A stretch of 64,000 nucleotides of DNA from Cylicocyclus nassatus (taxonomy: Eukaryota > Nematoda > Chromadorea > Rhabditida > Strongylidae), in contig CATQJL010000112.1 in assembly GCA_958299035.1 (NCBI GenBank), positions 55,781,140 through 55,845,139 of the forward strand. The letters run 5' to 3'. A model generated the notes under the pieces. It did no database searches and was not told where the DNA came from. It saw only the letters and a list, made by a program, of their open reading frames with translations. Of the stretch, positions 1-12,800 are shown in pieces. The position numbers and the translations under genes are program-made. Position 1 is the stretch's first letter. Every line of letters begins with the position of its first letter.

Positions 1-237
1 CGAAGAGCCGCTCGAAGGATTGTGGTTGAGGAGCTGCAAGGTGCTGTCATGACAATCTACGAAGGTCTCTTTAGAAGAAACGTTCAAATTGCTGGTTGTT
101 CACAGTCAAACAGAAAGAGATTTGTGAAAATGAAAAATCAAGATGTCTCATTACTTTTGTATCACGCCAATATAATTACTTTACTTATATCAGGCTGTCC
201 CACAAGTTCCGTGCGCTTTGTATTTGAACCGCAATAA
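1..237 (+). CDS. possible 3' end of an upstream coding exon
   Basis: The frame is open from base 1 to a TAA at 235-237, starting RRAARRIVVEELQGAVMTIY. The first 60 or so residues look more protein-like than most intron frames here; the last part runs into transposon-derived sequence (from about 193). A donor after GAGCTGCAAG near 39 would be an alternative end. Family unknown. Confidence 0.25.
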   Translation, partial: RRAARRIVVEELQGAVMTIYEGLFRRNVQIAGCSQSNRKRFVKMKNQDVSLLLYHANIITLLISGCPTSSVRFVFEPQ

Positions 238-620
238 GTCATACATTTCATATTTCTAAATAGCTTTCAGTAAATTATTCGACAGAGCAAAGCAAGCTCT
301 ACAAGAAATCGTCCTTGATTCTCCACCAGCTTTGATCCACATCGAATTCGACGCCAAAATCAAAAAATTTGGGTTGTTTGAAAGATTGAAGAAAATACCT
401 GTTTAATAAAATCTACGGATGTTCCACTTGCTCACGCATATACAGTTCGACATCAGATAACGATGCTTATTTTTGTCTTGGCGAGAAAACAAAAAATTCT
501 CATGTTTTTAACGAAATGAAGCTGTGCTGCTCCCGTATAAGTCATTTTATACTACAACCCTCTGTAAGTACAACAGTAGATTTTCGCGCTTACTACAAAC
601 ATTAGTCTCGAGAAATACCG
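193..620. repeat. eroded arm of the TAGAGCTTGCT palindromic MITE family
   Basis: CTGTCCCACAAGTTCCGTGC, then CAATAAGTCATACA, GAGCAAAGCAAGCTCTACAA and further on AACGAAATGAAGCTGTGCTG follow the same order as the left arm of 47272-48221. Highly diverged and without a matching right arm. Confidence 0.4.
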
Positions 621-2314
621 AATTATGTTCTACCCTTTCTGGGTGTATCACGCTAAGATACGTATTCCTCGAAAAGTAGAGAATGTGGAGATTTAAGAAT
701 CAACGTTTGTACTTCTACCTTGCAGTATACAACCGCTCATGTGGAACAACATAGCATCACAATTGGCAAAAGCACGAAAATTTTTGTTTTCTCAAATTAT
801 AGCCAAGAAAAATAAATACGGCAACGTTATATATGAACTGATGTGAAGTGTATATGCGTGAAAGATAGGAAAATCCGTAGGAAATTTTCTAGCAAGTGAT
901 TTTTTCCGCTTTTTAAACCCCAGAACTCTTTGGATTTCGATTTCAAACAGGTGGATTGAAGCTGGTACAAAGACATAAACGCCACTTCTAGAGAAGGCTT
1001 TGCTCCATCTGAAAGTACCATGTATTTTACTCAGAGAAAAAGAATGGCTTATTTGAGGTTGAGATCAAAACGGAAGGGACTTATGACATCCAGAGACTTC
1101 AAGAAGCATCCTACCAAAGGAACGAAGGCGCTGTGACATCTGAATGGAGCCGGTTCTGAAATGAAAAATGAAGCAGGGAAACAAAAGTGCAGAAATTCTT
1201 TTGTTGGTAGCTCGGATTTGTCTTGTAATGTTACCGCAATAGCGAATTTGCCTCACAATCAGAATGCACTTTATTTGATTTATTTGTGGCTGGTCGGTAG
1301 ATCTTGTGATCTCAGCTCTTGATCTATGTTTTTTCCTCGTCGCTATACATTCTCATCGTCGCTATATGATAGCTTCTTCTTCATCATCGCACATGTTTCC
1401 TCTACATATTACACTCTCAGATCTTTCGTATCGCTGCGGACATTTTTTGCCGCATTTTCACTTCTGCATTGCTGTGTAAAATCGCGATGTCCTTGTTTCT
1501 TGAGCCTATTCAAACATTTTGTAGTAGGAATAAACACGGGACCACTAAATCTTGAAAAGAAGCCGCGAATCTCGTGGAAAGGGCTCCTATGAGTGATGTT
1601 TTTCACTAGAGGGCACATCACAGCTGACACCATCACAACACTACGCTACAACACTTATTGTTGGCACTTCACACTGCTTGTTGTGCTCTTCCATAAATTT
1701 CTTTGATCGGATTTACACCCTTGGAAATTGCGCAATTTTTCGGTTTTTTTCTTAATCTCCTTCGTAAATCTTCTATTGTACCTCTCATTTCTGCGCAAAA
1801 AAACGTTTTTTTTCCAAAAAAAAGTTTGTTACGAAAGAGCAAATTGGTTCGGCATTTCCCCTACTGGGTATCTCACGGTATAATGATTTATTAGGTCTAA
1901 AAACTCTGAACGAAATTCGCTTTTTAAATTGTCGTAAGAGTGACTACGTGAAATTAAGCAAGGTTGTTCGAACAGTTACAAATCTTTTGTTCGATACAGC
2001 CATAATGAAGAAATTTTTACTGTACTAATCCAAAAGTTAAAAAAGGATACAGATGACAATTTTATATGCTTATAAGCTTGATAACCATCATTTCTTCGCT
2101 TCTTTTTTCTATTATACCTTCAGACCGCTCAACTCATATAGCATTCCTGCGTTCCGTTGAGATCGTGATTTGATTAAGTTGGCTCACATTAGTTTATTCT
2201 TAAATTACCCGTTATTCTAGAGTAAGCTTAGGGACCATAAACAGCGTGAAAAATTTCCCATCAATTTTTGTTATTAATCTGCTACAAAGGAGTAACTTCG
2301 CTCATCATTATCTC

Positions 2315-2778
2315 ACAAGGAAAGGAAGGTTGGTCGAAGTGGCCTTTTGAAATGAGATGTATACTGCCCTGTAGAGCTTGGAACGCTGATTCCAAATCTA
2401 CCTTTGCTATCTGCTGCGGGCTTCTAAGCGGGGAGTTATGGTTTTTGTGAGTAAAAATCTGAATGCAAGAGTAGGCTAAAATCAGTCGTAACATTTTTTT
2501 TTGTAACGCTTAATTGGTAGTCGGATCACTCGGTGCAACAAATATTCTTGATTCAGATATACCAATTCGCTGCTGCCTCATTTGAACATTGGGAAAAGGT
2601 TACGACTGATTTTACCCTATTTTTGCATTCAGATTCTTACTCACAAAAACCTTCATAACTCCTTGCCCAGAAGCCCGCAGCAGATAGCAAAGGTAGATTT
2701 GGAATCAGCGTTCCAAGCTCTACCAGGCAGTGTAGACCTTATTTTAAAAGGCCAATTCGACCAACCTTCCTTCCCTTG
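2315..2778. mobile_element. CAAGG...GGTCGAAGTGG fold-back element
   Basis: Left arm CAAGGAAAGGAAGGTTGGTC then GAAGTGGCC, right arm GGCCAATTCGACCAACCTTC then CTTCCCTTG. Arms of about 180 bases mirror each other around 2550. Same family as 51533-52464 and 58831-59785. No transposase. Confidence 0.8.
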
Positions 2779-3352
2779 TTGGATAAAAAATATCGCAAAT
2801 TAGTTGGCCTATATGAAAGAATTATTGACGAGAATTGTTCTCTGTCAAAACGCATTGATACATTGAGCCTGCCAAGCAGAGAGTCAACCAAATAATGTCA
2901 GTGGTGAAGGATTGAGCTAATTTTGAGTTTATGGCAAAATAAAAAAGTCCGTTGTCCTTTCAGGAGCATAGCATACATATTCAGACATTATTCTGCTCAG
3001 TCAGCCGTTGACAATTTACTTCAACTAGTATAAATCTGACTTTCACCTTGCACTTCACAAGCTCGAAGACTTATGTATCTCGCATCAGTCGCATGCTCAA
3101 GTGCTTGGTTCAGAGATTTCATCTACTGCAAATATCATGCGGTGTTTTATTATTGTCACAAATTTACTTTGTACTCATATTGAAGTTGCGATTTGGGAAA
3201 GTGTTGTAGGATTATTCCTTTTGTTTCTACGCCAATGTGTCACGCTTAAGTCTGATAAAGTCTGTTAGAAAGTGTATTACTCTTGAATTTCATTCCATTA
3301 CAATTACTATAGGTGTTATTTCAGCGTGCGTATTGTAAAGTGAGAGGTTTTA

Positions 3353-3400
3353 TTAGGTTGGTGCAAAAATAACGGCCGTTTTGTGAATTCTCCCTTTGAC
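3353..3400 (+). mobile_element. solo mariner-type terminal repeat
   Basis: TA, then TTAGGTTGGTGCAAAAATAA, nearly the end of the 42966 element. No inverted partner was found downstream; the rest of the element may be deleted or eroded. Confidence 0.45.
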
Positions 3401-5895
3401 CTGCCATAACTTTTTGAAAGATCCACGTTTCCGTATGCGGTGACGATCATCAGAAGCAGCAAACCTTTTTAAATACAGCGCACATTTACTTATACTCACA
3501 TCACGAACGGGCAGAAAAAATATGGATTAAAAAAAGGTTCCTTTGCTAGAATCTTGTTTTTGAAAATTCATAACTTCCTTCAAAGTTTGTTGGTATGAAT
3601 GATGAGTAGCCTATCTTGTAGCCGCAAGCCAGTAGTACAAAACACAATAGAAAGAATTCGGACAAAAAAAAGTTTGCAAGAGAAAAATCAAAATTCAAAA
3701 TTTCTCACTTTTTTCAACATTTTTTCAATGTGCTTCAAAGTCTCGAATATAGAATTTCCTGATTTTCTACTTTCTGAACAGCTGGATGTTTTTGCAAAAA
3801 CTGCTAACAGGATGGTCTAGCCCTACGCTTACCATTGAGCAAAGCTTTGGCGAATGACTTCTTCAGAAGAAAATTGTGTTTCATGAAATTACCGCAACAG
3901 CAATCCATGTTTAGGCGCCGGTATCTCAGTCTGGTAACTTTAAAGAATACAGTTGAGTATGCGTAACGTAGACAATTTCTATTACATACAATAGCTAAAT
4001 TTTTGAAGGAGTGTCATTGATACGAGCTTGAATTCTGGCAGTGAATGCAATGAAATTCTGAATTTGGGTGCGATCATTTGAAGCTGAGTAACTTTACAAC
4101 AGATGAGGATGGAAGCCTCAAACACCATTAGATAGAGCATGAAAACAGCTTCTCGATGGTATACATTTTTTTAAAGAAGAAGTATTGATGGAAAAAAGTT
4201 GCCCTGAAAAAAAGGCTTGGAAAATCGGCCATTATTTTTGCAGCAATTCGATAGAATAGGGTAGAGTAGATTGATGTTGATAATATGACTACCAGAAATT
4301 CAAATGCCACTTAGTTTTGCGCTTAATTCAAAGCAACACCGGTATTGCTAATAAGCTGCTCCGCAAAACCTGTAAAAATTCAAAAAGAAAGAGAACATGT
4401 CAATATTTAGGCAAAAAATTTACTGGAATGTCAACAATACTGCTTCCAAATGAGTATTATCTCATCATCTGTTCAAAAAAACTTGAAAATTTGTGCTAAC
4501 TTACGCATACATTAATATTACTACGAAAGTTTGGTTGTGTGTTGACCAATGCATCGCAAAATACAATATCTAATTTTATTCCTGCTAGCAAATAATAAGA
4601 AAAGTTTAGTTGTTGTAAAACATCATGAACGAACTCAACTAAAAGTTTTTATCTTATAGTTCTAATTACTGAGAAATTTACTGGAAGACTTAAAGCTTGT
4701 TATAAGCGGAGAATGAGGAAAACATAGGAGGAAATGAAGGTAACAGACTTTAGAAAAAAATATCTTTTTCTCGTGTTATCATCTAATTTTTATTTTTGAA
4801 GCCTAAAAATCGCTTTTTTCAACAAGGATTAAACGGTATTCGTACTTGACACTACAATGAGATGAGTTCACAATAATTAATGATTTCCTTACTAAAGTGC
4901 AAAATCTATGTGTAACAAAGACGTAAGCGGGTCAATTGACCTCTTTCTCAACGAGACCATCGCATATGCAATTCAAACCACCATCGATCATTGAATCTCA
5001 ATACTTGCAAAAACACTCTGTTGCCCGAGAACAAATCGTTTGGAACGAGAACTCATAAATTTTCTTGAAGTACAGTTTGCCTTAACCAGAGAAGAATGGC
5101 TTTTGGTATTCTGGCATTTTATGCGATTCATTTTTCGCTGGTAATGGACGTGATCTTGAGCAGTTGTGTTGCATTTTTGCCTTCTTTCTTTTGACATGAG
5201 TAGTAAAGCCAAAAACATCGCTCGCCTGCTCCCTTGCAGCTTTCTCCATTTCAAAGTGCTACACACTGATCTCATCTTTCAGCTTCCTAGCTATAGCAGA
5301 GTATTTCTGTACTTTATTCCCTGTCAAAGCACCAAATATAAAAATGTTTCCTTTTTACTTTCGTCGATCCCGCAGTTTTTCTAGCCGCCACTGTAAGTTT
5401 TTCACACTTTACTGTGTCAAAATGACAGCGCAAGTATCAATTAGAAAAATTCTAACTGCTTCCGATTTTTTCGAGTTGGATTATGACTTCTGAAGCTGCC
5501 AAAAAATTAGCCGACTCCGTATTTTATTCCTGCACATGATAAATCGCAAAACAAAGCTGTCGTGATTTACCACTACGCAACGAATGTTTATGGCCAGTGT
5601 GCGCGTCCTAAAATTTTTTTTCAAATCTTTGACCATTTTGCAAATCTTTTGAAGACAAAAAATGCCGCTGTAAAAATCTGAAATTCTCCTTTGTCTATGC
5701 ATTTATGTGTCAGTCCTAACGCCACAATAAATATGCCCTCCTCATGTTCAAAGCAGTGTTTTGCAATGCACAACCTAATTTCTCAGAGTAGGAAGATGAT
5801 TCAGCAATAAAAACTAGAGCTCTCCTTGCGCTGAAGTGCTCCCAAAATATTTGCTCATTTATGCTTTGAATCAATCGATAGTTTCAGCTTCTTAA

Positions 5896-6312
5896 AGGCA
5901 GTGTCTCACCAAAATTTACTTGCTGAGATTTCTGCATTTTGCAAGCCTGTCGGACCCTGTCCAGCACTGTATGGGCTTAAAATCGCACGAAGTTCCCAAA
6001 AACCCCGTTTTCTGGGGGTCCCGAGGAAGCACCGCGGACGAGTTGTACCTTCCAACTTCAGCCTCAGCCACAGTGGCAGCAACAGAGTGGAGGTGGATGC
6101 CAAGTGGAGGGACATGTTCAAACGCGTAAGGGGGGAGACTGAAGGAGTCGTCCGCGCGTACCAAGTCGCTCTCCGCGTACCACTTTAAGGGAATTTTTCT
6201 CAGCGTGGAGGGGGTCAAATTGAGTGGGACCTGTTGCAATGGCCTATCTAGAGGTCCCTATGATAGAATATGTGAAGATCCGCGCGACCCCAACTTTGGT
6301 GAGACACTGCCT
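5896..6312. mobile_element. TTAA-flanked MITE, copy 1
   Basis: AGGCAGTGTCTCACCAAA and its inverse TTTGGTGAGACACTGCCT, between TTAA duplications (5892-95, 6313-16). TTAA duplication is typical of piggyBac-type elements. Several overlapping open frames inside are not genes. Confidence 0.78.
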
Positions 6313-6730
6313 TTAAGTCATTGAACCTACTTTTATAATTCGATATTGTGATCTTCATTGAAGTTAGCACAATTAGGTGTATAAGCTTATGTACCTTTCC
6401 TCAAAGGCTTGCATTTCTAGAGACATTCAAAGTAAAGGTTTTCTCAAGAATTAGAAGGCATCATACTGAGCTGAATATTCGCATGAGACATATTTGTAGA
6501 AAAGAAGAACCTACAATATTGGAGGATTCATGTTTGACTATCTATGAATGTTGGTGCTGTTAGAATCTTCTGGTTGATGCGCCGAACTCCTTAAAAAACA
6601 ATCAAGCAAAACGTAAATTCAACCTATTAGTGCTCTCCTTAACAGGTGATAGATTGGAGGATTGACCGTAGCGTGTTATTTTCATAATGTTCTAATAATA
6701 TTTTCTCATAAGAACACGATAATTATAGGG

Positions 6731-6829
6731 ATGTATTCCTCTATACGATCAAGAAGTGGTAGCGTCGAGAGAGCAGAGCGAACACCTGCTTCGAGTATGA
6801 CACGGTCGACCTATACACCTCGGGATACG
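6731..6829 (+). CDS. exon 1 (residues 1-33), provisional start
   Basis: ATG at 6731 opens 33 codons beginning MYSSIRSRSGSVERAERTPA and ending at RDT before donor ACG|GTATTG, phase 0. The Ser/Arg/Thr style matches exons 2-6. Bases just upstream end in AATTATAGGG, a poor acceptor, so this is either the first coding exon or one reached by a weak splice from further upstream. No TATA box or clear trans-splice acceptor is visible. The composition match supports the exon; the start is uncertain. Confidence 0.6.
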
Positions 6830-9800
6830 GTATTGTATTTTGATTTCTCCAATTTTCTCTATAGCAGTTTTTTCTATGAAAGTAAGCTGTTTTTCTGCAG
6901 TCCAGCTTTTTTTATGATTTTATTCTTCTCTCTTTTTTCTTTTCCTTACGTATACCTGCTACCTACTATTGATACTTTTCTTTTTAGGTATCAATTGCAC
7001 AAACTTTTTAATACCTGAAACTGTATTTTTTAACGAAGTCAGATGGAGTCCTAGGTGTATGCAAAGTGCAGCACTTGTTTTTTGAGTAGATTGTGCGCAG
7101 TTATTTGCTGTATTGGGACAGAAGGGTAGATTCTAAAATGAGCTCATAAATCAATACAAATAAAATTTTGTTGTAGTAGTTCAGTTTTTCGTAAACATTC
7201 TTAAAATCAGCACTGCTATATATATAGCACTAGCTCAGGTTCTGGACTTTTATGACAATTACTTTTATCATCCAGTTGGAAATTTTTTTACCAAAAAAAG
7301 TGGAACAAAATCTGTTAACCTTTTGCGGCCAATCAGCCTGTTTTATTCGGTCAAGAAATGCTTGAACACTGTAATTTGTATTGATCAGCTTGCATCTCCT
7401 TGACATGGCATTTCTGATATCGGGTTAATGTTAGGGGAAAGGGCAATTTTTTCCCCATGCTTACACAATGCAACTACTCCTAAGAACGGAGTTACAAACT
7501 TTTAAGGTCCTTCTATCTGGTTGGCTCATGAATACGGTAGCTTTTGCGGCTCCTAAATGCTACAAAAAAGCCTTGCCCAGTTTATTCTCTTCAGAAAGAC
7601 TACTGCATTGAAATTAGGAGTGTAAATCATTGAGTATATATCTCCCTAAGAAAGAGGTAGCAAAATGAATACCCTAATGTTTTCATAGTGCGCAAATATG
7701 AGAAAATTTCGTTTTTTTTGAACTGCAAAAAATCATAGATCACACTTTTTGTCATTTCCTAAATAGAGAATTTCTCCAGATATCAATTTGCGCATCTCTA
7801 CATCCATCAAAGCATGAAAACAAAGCTTAGAAATTCAGAGAACTGAGCTGGAAATTTATTTGCCACATTGGAGCACAACTGTCCTTAATTCAAGAGAATT
7901 CCGAGTGGCTGCTATCGTAGATACTTTTTTTTTCAGAATATCGTGGGCGAAAAACAACAAAAAAAAAGTTCTCAACACGGTTTGATCGTCATAACTCCTT
8001 TGGTTCAATGTTTTCGCCGAGTTTGAGGTACTAATCGGTACGGCGTACAACTTAGGTTTAAAGTTTGAAGCGAATTATCAGTCGCTCTTCATTACTGCAA
8101 AATTACAGCAGAACTTTAAGAACGATAAGCCATTGAGACCGATATTTTGCCTTAGAAAAACCAAATAGATCAAAACCTCTTGTACTGGGCAACGACATCG
8201 CTGATTCCAAATGTGAATATTGCACTTCACAATGCTTACTCATGAGAAATTTCAAGTTATTGATAACAACGGTTTTTCTAATATTCGTCAGAAATGTGAT
8301 TACGCCAGCAAAAATTTGCTCAGCAAAAAAGCTCGAGGTAAAAGGTTCTGGAGTAAAATCAGCAAGCCTGAAGACATTGCTGCACAATTTTCAAAATCCC
8401 GACAAAAGTCTTTAGACGACCTGTGTTGCAATGGTTCTATATGCTGGAAGTCTACAATAATGAATGTACTTAATCATTCGCTCCAAATTGTAGACCTAAG
8501 TTGAATCTTGCACTACAGAATGGTACCTAAACAACGGCTTGAGACATTGTTATATGAGAGTCAATAACGATCGAACAGTGTGTACATTATTTTGGAACAC
8601 CCTGACTTCAGTAAATCATTATTTACAACAATATCAATATTCGGACGATGTATGTGCTTTGTCTCCCCATATTTTAGCAGCCTGAGGACTTCCATATTCA
8701 AAATCATATCTGTAAAACATTACCAGTTCTTACTACTTCAATTTTTCTGACCCGTTTTTCAAAAAACCTCATGAAACATTTTTGAGTTCATGTTCTATAG
8801 CGCATAGAGTACACAGTCGTTAAGATACTTTTTAGCAGAGACGCATCGTTATAACGTGTATATCAGATCGTCCCATAAGTCTTTTCATATCTGAACCTTC
8901 AAATCGATATTTCTCAAGAACTGGGGCACCTACAAGGCTGCGAATTTGTATCACATATTTGCGAGGAACGCAGAGCGGTTACAGGCAAAGTTTGAAAATT
9001 AGTCATAGTTCTTTTTTTGATTCCCCGCCATTAGAAGAATGCGGCAAGTGCATGTATAAATATATGGTGAGGAGAGACATGCTTGAGCAAGTGAAAAATC
9101 TGCCGAGTTGTTTTGAAATGAAATATGATAGTTTTCGTTTTTTCCGGAATTCGGAACTTTTTCTGTTCTGGCTTGAAACTCAATGCTGATCAAGCTCGGT
9201 GCAAATTTTTGAATGCCATCTTGTAGAGCTTGCTTAAATCTGCGAATGGTACCCCTAATTCTATTAGAAAATACGAGAAACTGACTTATGCTGGTGGAAA
9301 GTCAGACATGAAAAGACTTATAAGACAACCTGATAACAACTTGCTCCGAAGCCTTGCATGCTTGGATTTCTCTTCTTTGTCGTTGAGAAGCTACACATCA
9401 TCGGTAAAAGATCAAAGAGTATACATTTGCATGAGTAAAATGTTCTTACTAAAGGTTGAGTCTTAGGTTCAATTTTGCTGAACATCTTTTCAACTTCTTA
9501 CAGTACTCATTTTAATAGGCCGCACAAAAGTAAACTCTTTTTGAATAATTCAAGCTGTTTTTGCTTTACCAGTAGACTTAGCTTTCCCTTGATAAAGCAA
9601 ATCTAGCTCTACAAAATGACCAAAGATCCGCCTATCTCGCATTCCATTTAAAGTTTAAAGCCAAAGTTGAAAAAAATTTGGCCACCCGAAAATTGGATTT
9701 TTGCAAGGAAAAATTCTAAGGACCTCCAACTTAGTCATTTTTTTCGCGCATAGAAAGCGAAAAGTTTGAAAATGGGAAACTCCGTCCCCAAGTCCCTACC

Positions 9801-12800
9801 ACATATGTCATTGTATATTACAAGCTTTACGAAATATAATATCGAAACTTTACCCCTGTATGTGCTCTTATAATCGAGAAATCTCAAGTTTTACATGAAA
9901 AAAACCAAAAAATGGCATTTTGGCATTTTCGCAGCATCTCTGTTTCTCAATTTTGAGCCAGGAAAAAGAGCCAGATATTCCGTGGTACCTACTTTGTGTC
10001 TACTATATAAAGACCAAGTTGGAAGTCCAAAGGGATTTTTGGAAGGAGATCTGGTTTTTAGGATAGCTGAAAAGCTTTGATTTTTGGCTCCAAACTTTAC
10101 CAAGAGTACGTCTTAAGTGGATTTATGGAGGTTTTGTAGAGCTTGCTCCGCTCTATCGAATGGTGCTCTGAGTTGGTTAGGAAAACAAAAACATATTTTA
10201 TTAAAAAATGTAGTATATTTTTAGGACGACCTAATACCTACAAGAAGTGACAGATAATTGATCAAAAAGTAAATCACTGGCAATTTTGAGCTGTCAACCT
10301 CTGAGTGAGACTAGTTCTTTGAGAATAGCTTTTATACTGTCATTATACTGGCAGATGTTCGCATTCTTATATTAATGTGATTATGTTCAAAGAATTTTTC
10401 ATATTCAAAGACTTTTTTCTGAATCTTGTCGGCAAGAATAAGAAACCAAGAAGTTGAGAATGTCGTACATTGCTTTTGAATTAGCGGATGGCTATGAACA
10501 ATCTCTTTTGAAAAAAAATCAATCAAAATGCAAAAAAAATTTAAAGTACGTTCGAAGATAGGAATGTCTCATCGGAAGTCTTAGCGGCAATGTCTAAGCC
10601 ACTTTTATATAAAGCGTTTCGAAAAATTCCCATATAATTTTGGTGAATAATTTGTTTTTTCCATTATTTTCATTTACTGCATTTAAATGCGTCGAACTGA
10701 AAACTTTGAAGCACGAGATAAGCAGAACTGACAAAAAAAGGATATTTAATATACATGTTGGAGAAGAGAAATATAGATTGGGTACCCATATGGCGCTTAA
10801 TTTAGCTATAAATCCCATTTGATTGTGTAATTGTATGAGATGTTCACCCAATCATTTCAGAATTTCAAACCACTTTACATCAGGAGGAGAAACCAAGGCG
10901 AATGGGCGAAACCATGTGTATCTTGGCAGAATGCCACCGAAAATTTGCAGAATTTCATTGATTGTGTGTTGTATGAATGAAGTAGAAAAAGGAAAGAGAG
11001 GAAAAATGTTGTGATGGGTAATGTTACAGTAGTATTTGGTAGAAGAAATTTGACTTTTAACGAATTTCAGGAATGGGTCATAATGATCTTGCGACGAATC
11101 CATGGTTTTTTTTGACGATTTTCTATGGCATTTTTTTATTGTTGTGAAACGAACGGAAACTTATGAACATCTGGTTGCCTTCTACCAGAATTATTTATCG
11201 TTTGTTGTGATATGTCAACCAAATACCATTTTTTGTTTCACTATAAACTGCTAGAAAAACTAGGGCATTAGACTCACCGCTTGCAAACTTTGTTGTTGTA
11301 TATTTTGTGTTTTAATTTTAAAAAATGGGCAATAATTTCTAAACTTTCGAAGCTGCGACTCGCAACTGAACATTGAGTTGACAGGCAAGACTTTCTTGAA
11401 ATAAATTAAAGTTCGTCATGTCTACATATTTGGTCACAGTACATCAATGAAATTAAAAAATTCCTATCTTTGCGAGTTTGAATAGAAATAAGAAATTTGA
11501 TTTGAGTGCTTTAGCCATCCATTTTCAAGCTCTAGCGTCAGACAATGAACGTTCTTAAAGTGAAAAAAAAATCTCTGAGCGTTGGTGGGAACGCATGGCA
11601 GACCGCCCATGAGCGGTCGGTCGGTTGAGCCGCGCCGTTCACAACAGCATTCCCCGATCAGCAGCTGCCTCTTTCGCAGCAATTTTCATGGCTTACAAAT
11701 TTGATGCTATACATCTACCAAACAACACCTTCATTGCTTTCATCGTAAAAATTGCTATTTAAGGCATTATCGTCTCACTCATATCGAGCCAGTTCCGTTG
11801 ATCCCTATGCAACAAGTGGAAGCAGTACAAGAAAACCAATGACATCGACACCGTACTGGACAGATCGAGTGTCGACGACGCCGTCGTCGACGTCGTACTC
11901 GAGACCGACCTATTCGGGAATGTCCCATTCTTATCATCATGATTACTCGACGCCAACACGGACCGCCGGCAGGTGAGCGATTTGACAAAAAGATAGCCCA
12001 AACAGATTTTTCATCATTTTTACTCTCTCCAGTCATTCGCTTATGTACGGTTATGTTTTGCAAATGAACCCTTTCTTAACCTTCTATATTCCTTGAACTT
12101 CATCGTCTTTCAAAAAAAACCATATTTTTTCTGGATCATAAATTATGTCCCTTTTCCATCAAACGCTGGCATTCTTGGTTCAGTTGAAATAGAGTGTAGC
12201 ATTTCCGAGTTCTTGATTTAATTTTTTGATTTCATGTAGCCCTTTTTTCTTAACATACTGATACAAACTTAAGATAAATACCATCCTTTCATCGTTTACG
12301 AACAAAATTTCTTTGTTCCTCTGTCTAATGATCAAGCGTTTTTTATTCTGTTTTTTTTTTCGATCTCATTCGCAAGCATCTGACTGATATTTTCAACCTC
12401 CTGAGCTTACGTAAACTCATACTTCGTATTTTTTGGTTGAGAAGTGATCCTCTATCATTCAAAGTATCCGAAAGAGTGCTTATAGATTTGTTAGAATACA
12501 TGACAGGATTTTGAATGATTTAATTTACCCACATAGTGATTTAATCATAGTAACTCAATGCATTTGTATGCAGATTTTATTATATTTATGTTTCGCTTTA
12601 CTCCATCTAGAAATGCTTTTTTTGTAATTTTCCTAATTCTTTTTTGAGAGCGGCTTTGTCTCATTTAAATACATTCTTGTCTTGAATAACAGATCGTCCA
12701 AACCACGTAGCCTCTGCGCTGCTTTTCTTGCAAGTTGTAATTGCATCCATTCTGCAATGAGGTCAATCCTCAAACTCGTTAAACTATTTCTGCATGGCGG

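Larger units (their letters stand above)
621..6730. other. 5' flank of the gene
   Basis: Apart from the elements at 2315-2778 and 5896-6312 and a lone mariner-type end at 3353, I see only AT-rich sequence with short open frames. No promoter elements or RNA genes are recognisable, and no exon joins exon 1 by a good acceptor. Confidence 0.5.
6830..11763 (+). other. intron 1 (4.9 kb)
   Basis: GTATTG donor to CTATTTAAG acceptor. It holds a fold-back element at about 8863-9334 and eroded pieces carrying the TAGAGCTTGCT motif (near 9228 and 10137). A small GC-rich island at about 11570-11690 lies just before exon 2. I saw no further exon. Confidence 0.6.

Noticed and set aside
5901..6239. Overlapping open frames on both strands of 70-107 codons
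   Set aside because: They lie wholly inside the TTAA-flanked inverted-repeat element and match no transposase.
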